Shown here in pieces: positions 61,216 to 64,000 of a stretch of 64,000 bases of DNA. The notes under the pieces were generated by a model, which had not been told where the DNA came from, did not search any database, and saw only the letters and a list, made by a program, of their open reading frames with translations. The position numbers and the translations under genes are program-made. Source of the stretch: Taeniopygia guttata (taxonomy: Eukaryota; Chordata; Aves; Passeriformes; Estrildidae); contig NC_133033.1 of the NCBI RefSeq assembly GCF_048771995.1, positions 4,712,501 through 4,776,500 on the forward strand, in the 5' to 3' direction. Every line of letters begins with the position of its first letter. Position 1 is the stretch's first letter.

Positions 61216-61825
61216 ATGCCTCCTCTCTGAATCCATCATTTCTGCTGCAGTGAGTTCATCTGGGCAGCCCTGGCGATGGCTCTGGGTGAGCAGAGGCAAA
61301 TCCAGCTCACATCAGAGCCAGCCACGGCGTCCTGCAGGTGTGCCAGGTGCTGAGGAATCAGCCCACATTCCCCCACATGGTTGGGGACGTTCCTCCCTCT
61401 GGGTACAGCTCCCTGGAAGTTGCTTTTTCCAGCACTTGTAGCCTTGTGTGGCTGTGGGAGCACTGGCAGGGCCAACCCCTCACTGCCTGGCAGGGATGGA
61501 CTGGCCAAGGTCTCTGTAACAGGACAGCCAAAACTGCCCAGGGCAACAGGAGGGCTGCTGCCTCAAAGGATTCTAAGAGAGACAAAGAAAGGTGACTTCC
61601 CTGTGTTTGCATTTCCCTTCAGGAACACCCAGGTCCCATGAAAGTGGAAGCTTGCCATGGCAGGCCCAGGGCTCCTGTGAGGAACTGCTTGGTGCCATCC
61701 CAGCAGCACTGACAGGACGGGGAGCTGCTTGGAGAGGTCACCTCTCCCTGTGCCACAGCTCCTCGGTCTGGGATCTAGAAATCATGAGCTACACTGTAAT
61801 AAAATCACAGAATCGTTAGGCTGGA
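61216..61825 (+). other. PARS2: PARS2 3' UTR (inferred)
   Basis: About 600 nt after the stop, ending at an AATAAA (61798-61803) that overlaps the edge of an antisense CR1 copy. Confidence 0.5.
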
Positions 61826-62000
61826 AAAGTCCTTTAAGATCATTGAATCTAGCCATTAACCTGAGCTGCCAAGGCCGCCTGTAACCCGTGTCCTGCCTGT
61901 TAAATCTCTCCAGGGATGGTGACTCCATCACTGCCCTGGGCAGGCTGTTCCAATGCCTGACAACCCTTCTGAGGAAGAACTTTTTTCCTAATATCCCTGC
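61803..62000 (-). mobile_element. CR1 LINE 3' fragment
   Basis: Antisense CR1: 'aaatcacagaatcgttagg', 'ctggaaaagtcctttaagatc', 'ctccagggatggtgactcc', 'ctgccctgggcaggctgttcc', 'ttttttcctaatatccctgc'. It lies between PARS2 and TTC4. Confidence 0.9.
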
Positions 62001-62094
62001 TGGGGTGGGGAGGTGGGGGCTGATGAGGGTGTCGGTGGGATGCCGGGGCCGCTCGGGGTTGGGATTGAGGCGGGGGAGGGTGGGATGGCGGTGC

Positions 62095-62205
62095 CGGTGG
62101 GATGCCGGGGCGGTGTCGGGACTGTTCGGATGCCGGTGCCGGTACCGGTGGGGTGCCGGGGCGGTGTCGGGACTGTTCGGATGCCGGTGCCGGTGGGATG
62201 CCGGG
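62095..62205. repeat. Short GC-rich tandem duplication in TTC4 promoter region
   Basis: Two copies of a block containing gccggggcggtgtcgggact followed by gttcggatgccggtgccggt, with further partial copies (gccggtgggatgccgggg) on either side. It is 85-200 bp upstream of the TTC4 start. Confidence 0.75.
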
Positions 62206-62290
62206 GCTCATCGGAAGCAGCGGGGCCGGGCCTGAGGCGGCGGGGCGGTCGCAGGCGGGGCCGGGCGGCAGCAGGAGGAGCAGCGGGAGC

Positions 62291-64000
62291 ATGGCGGAGG
62301 CGGAGGCCCACACTGAGCAGGACGGCGTGTCCGGAGCCCCGGCGGCGCCGCGGTACCGGGGAGCGCTGCACCCCGACACGTGGGAGCAGGTGAGGCGGCG
62401 GGGCCGGGCGGGCCGAGCCGAGCCGAGCCGAGCCCGGGGCGCTGTGTGCGTGTCCGTCTGTCCGTCCCCAGGAGCTGGAGGCCATCCCCATGTTCATGAA
62501 GCGCTGCCCGGCCGAGATCGATGCGGAGCGGCAGCCCGAGCTCGCCTGCCTGCAGTCGCTGCTGTTCGATGAGGAGCGGAGCCCCGCAGGTGCGGCCTGT
62601 CCTGCCCTGTCTGTCCCTGCCTGTCCCTGCCCTGCCCGGCCTGTCCCTGCCCTGCCCTGCCTGTCCCTGCCCTGCCCTGTCCCTGCCTGTCCCTGCCCGG
62701 CCTGTCCTGCCCTGCCCGGCTTGTCCCTGCCCTGCCCGGCCCTGCCTTGCCCTGCCCTGCCTGGTCCTGCCCGGCCCTGCCTGTCCCTGCCCGGCCTGTC
62801 CCTGCCCTGCCCTGCCCTGCCCTGCCCGTCCCTGCCCTGCCTGTCCCTGTCCTGCCTGTCCCTGTCCTGCCTGTCCCTGTCCTGCCTGTCCCTGTCCTGC
62901 CTGTCCCTGCCCTGCCTGTCCCTGCCCTGCCCGGCCCGACCTGTCCCTGCCCTGCCCTGCCCTGCCCTGCCCGGCCTGTCCCTGCCCCGCCTGACCCCTC
63001 TGCATCCCCGCAGAGCTGGCCGGGATGTACAAGAACGAAGGGAACGAGTACTTCAAGGAGAAGGACTACGGGAGAGCGGTGGCCGCCTACTCGGAGGGGC
63101 TGCGGAGGCGCTGCGGGGACGCCGGGCTGGACGCGGTGCTGCTCACCAACCGGGCAGCCGCACATTTCCACTTGGGTAAGGGGCTCTGCGACCCACAGCT
63201 GCTTTGCCTCCCCGTTTGGGGTTCCCTTTTTGTTTGTTTTGGGGTTTGTGATAGCTTATCCGTGAGAAGGAGACGCCTTGAACCCTGAAGACCTGCCTCG
63301 CTTCAGGACATGGCTGCGTGCAGGGTTTGTTCTCTGCTCCTTCCAGCTGTTACCTGCTGCTCGAGCCTTGGCAAAACCAGGGGGTTTTAGAATCATAGAT
63401 TAGTTTGGGTTGGAGGGGACCTTTAAAGGCCATCTGGTCCAACCCCTCTGCAAGGAGCAGTGACATTTTCAACTAAACAACTTTGTTCAGCCTGGCCTTG
63501 AATGTTTGTAGGGATGGGGCTCCTACCACCTCTCTGGACCACTTCTGCCAGTGCCTCACCACTCTCATTGTAAAAAAATTCTTCCTTCTGCCTAGTGCAA
63601 GCCTACCCTCATTTAGTTTAAAACCATTACTTGATGATCTTGGATGTGTTTACCAGCCTTAATTATTCTGTGACTCTTTAACAGCTGCCACCATCCTACC
63701 AACAGGGAAGGTGTTCTGGGCCTTTTAATGCTGCTGTGTGTTGCAGCAGGGAGGTGACCAGCTCACACCGTATTATTTACCTCTCACCTGTGTGATTGAT
63801 CCCTGCCCTTTCTCTTCTTCTTTTTAGTTTGCTCTTCTTTTATCCTCCTCTCACCTCGCTGTGGTTGTAGGAACAGTGAATTACAGGGTCTCTGCATAAA
63901 CCTTTTTGTCACCTTGGTGGCTGGTTGGATTTTAAATACAAGTGAAGGATTCTGAGCACTTTTACTTGCTTTGCAGGTAACTACCGCTCTGCTCTAAACG
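62291..64000 (+). CDS. TTC4: TTC4, tetratricopeptide repeat protein 4, 5' part (runs off the window)
   Basis: TTC4 is an HSP90/HSP70 co-chaperone with three TPRs. Exons: 62291-62389, 62472-62589, 63014-63175, and 63977 onward to the window edge, all in phase. The protein opens MAEAEAHTEQDG, then YRGALHPDTWEQ, CLQSLLFDEERSP, and a first TPR (YKNEGNEYFKEKDYGRAVAA) running into NRAAAHFHLGNYRSALN, closely matching human TTC4. The N-terminus is shorter than the human one. Start chosen as the first ATG in the CpG island, with a Kozak-like gagcATGG. The remaining C-terminal exons lie beyond 64,000. Tandem orientation with PARS2 differs from the convergent human arrangement. Confidence 0.93.
62595..63000. 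repeat. Degenerate (CCTGCCCTGCCTGTC) low-complexity array in TTC4 intron 2
   Basis: Pyrimidine-rich tandem cctgccctgc / ctgtccctgcc units of 5-, 10- and 11-bp steps fill almost the whole intron between exons ending 62589 and starting 63014. The + strand is almost free of A. It generates long spurious frames on both strands. Confidence 0.93.
63390..63650 (-). mobile_element. CR1 LINE 3' fragment in TTC4 intron 3
   Basis: Antisense CR1: 'agaatcatagattagtttggg', 'aaggccatctggtccaacccc', 'cagcctggccttgaatg', 'aaaaaaattcttccttctgcc', 'tttagtttaaaaccattact'. Confidence 0.9.

Noticed and set aside
62208-63171. Minus- and plus-strand frames in TTC4 intron 2 rich in G, Q, A, P and C
   Set aside because: They are pure translation of a simple repeat between two verified exons.

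Overview
This window is vertebrate nuclear DNA, almost certainly from a bird. Introns are short, many GC-rich minisatellites sit in introns and promoters, and fragments of the CR1 LINE family are scattered on both strands. The protein genes reproduce, in mirror image, the human 1p32 block around PCSK9. Order here: USP24 (3' end, +), PCSK9 (-), BSND (-), TMEM61 (-), DHCR24 (+), PARS2 (+), TTC4 (5' end, +). A songbird is a reasonable guess, but I cannot prove it from this sequence.

Layout: 1-8,000 holds the last nine coding exons and long 3' UTR of USP24. 9,690-15,400 holds PCSK9 with twelve coding exons; the joined exons give an unbroken 642-codon frame with all catalytic residues. 15,700-17,000 holds two tandem arrays, followed by a tRNA-Gly(CCC) gene. 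18,700-22,200 is BSND (barttin, four exons). A class II endogenous retrovirus LTR fragment lies at 23,318-23,673. 24,080-27,065 is TMEM61 (two coding exons), with a probable non-coding first exon in the CpG island near 30,360. 30,900-42,400 has no recognisable gene. 42,430-43,350 is a large tandem array running up to the DHCR24 CpG island. 43,599-50,918 is DHCR24 (nine coding exons), with a 3' UTR to about 52,960. 53-58.9 kb has no intact gene. It carries what looks like a single decayed TTC22 exon and, a few bases away, a solo LTR with a perfect 5-bp target duplication. PARS2 (one coding exon behind a 5' UTR intron) and the first exons of TTC4 close the window.

Functionally, PCSK9 (LDL-receptor degradation) and DHCR24 (last step of cholesterol synthesis) are both sterol-linked. 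BSND and TMEM61 are small membrane proteins. USP24, PARS2 and TTC4 are housekeeping genes. I found no unknown multi-gene system. The most notable points are an intact PCSK9 lacking the acidic N-terminal prodomain tract, two non-canonical GC splice donors, an HNF1 site with no visible sterol element beside it, the TTC22/LEXM gap with a TTC22 relic, the TTC4 orientation change relative to human, and the density of tandem arrays embedded in genes. Exon boundaries were set by hand from splice signals, reading phase and remembered human proteins. No search or alignment was run.
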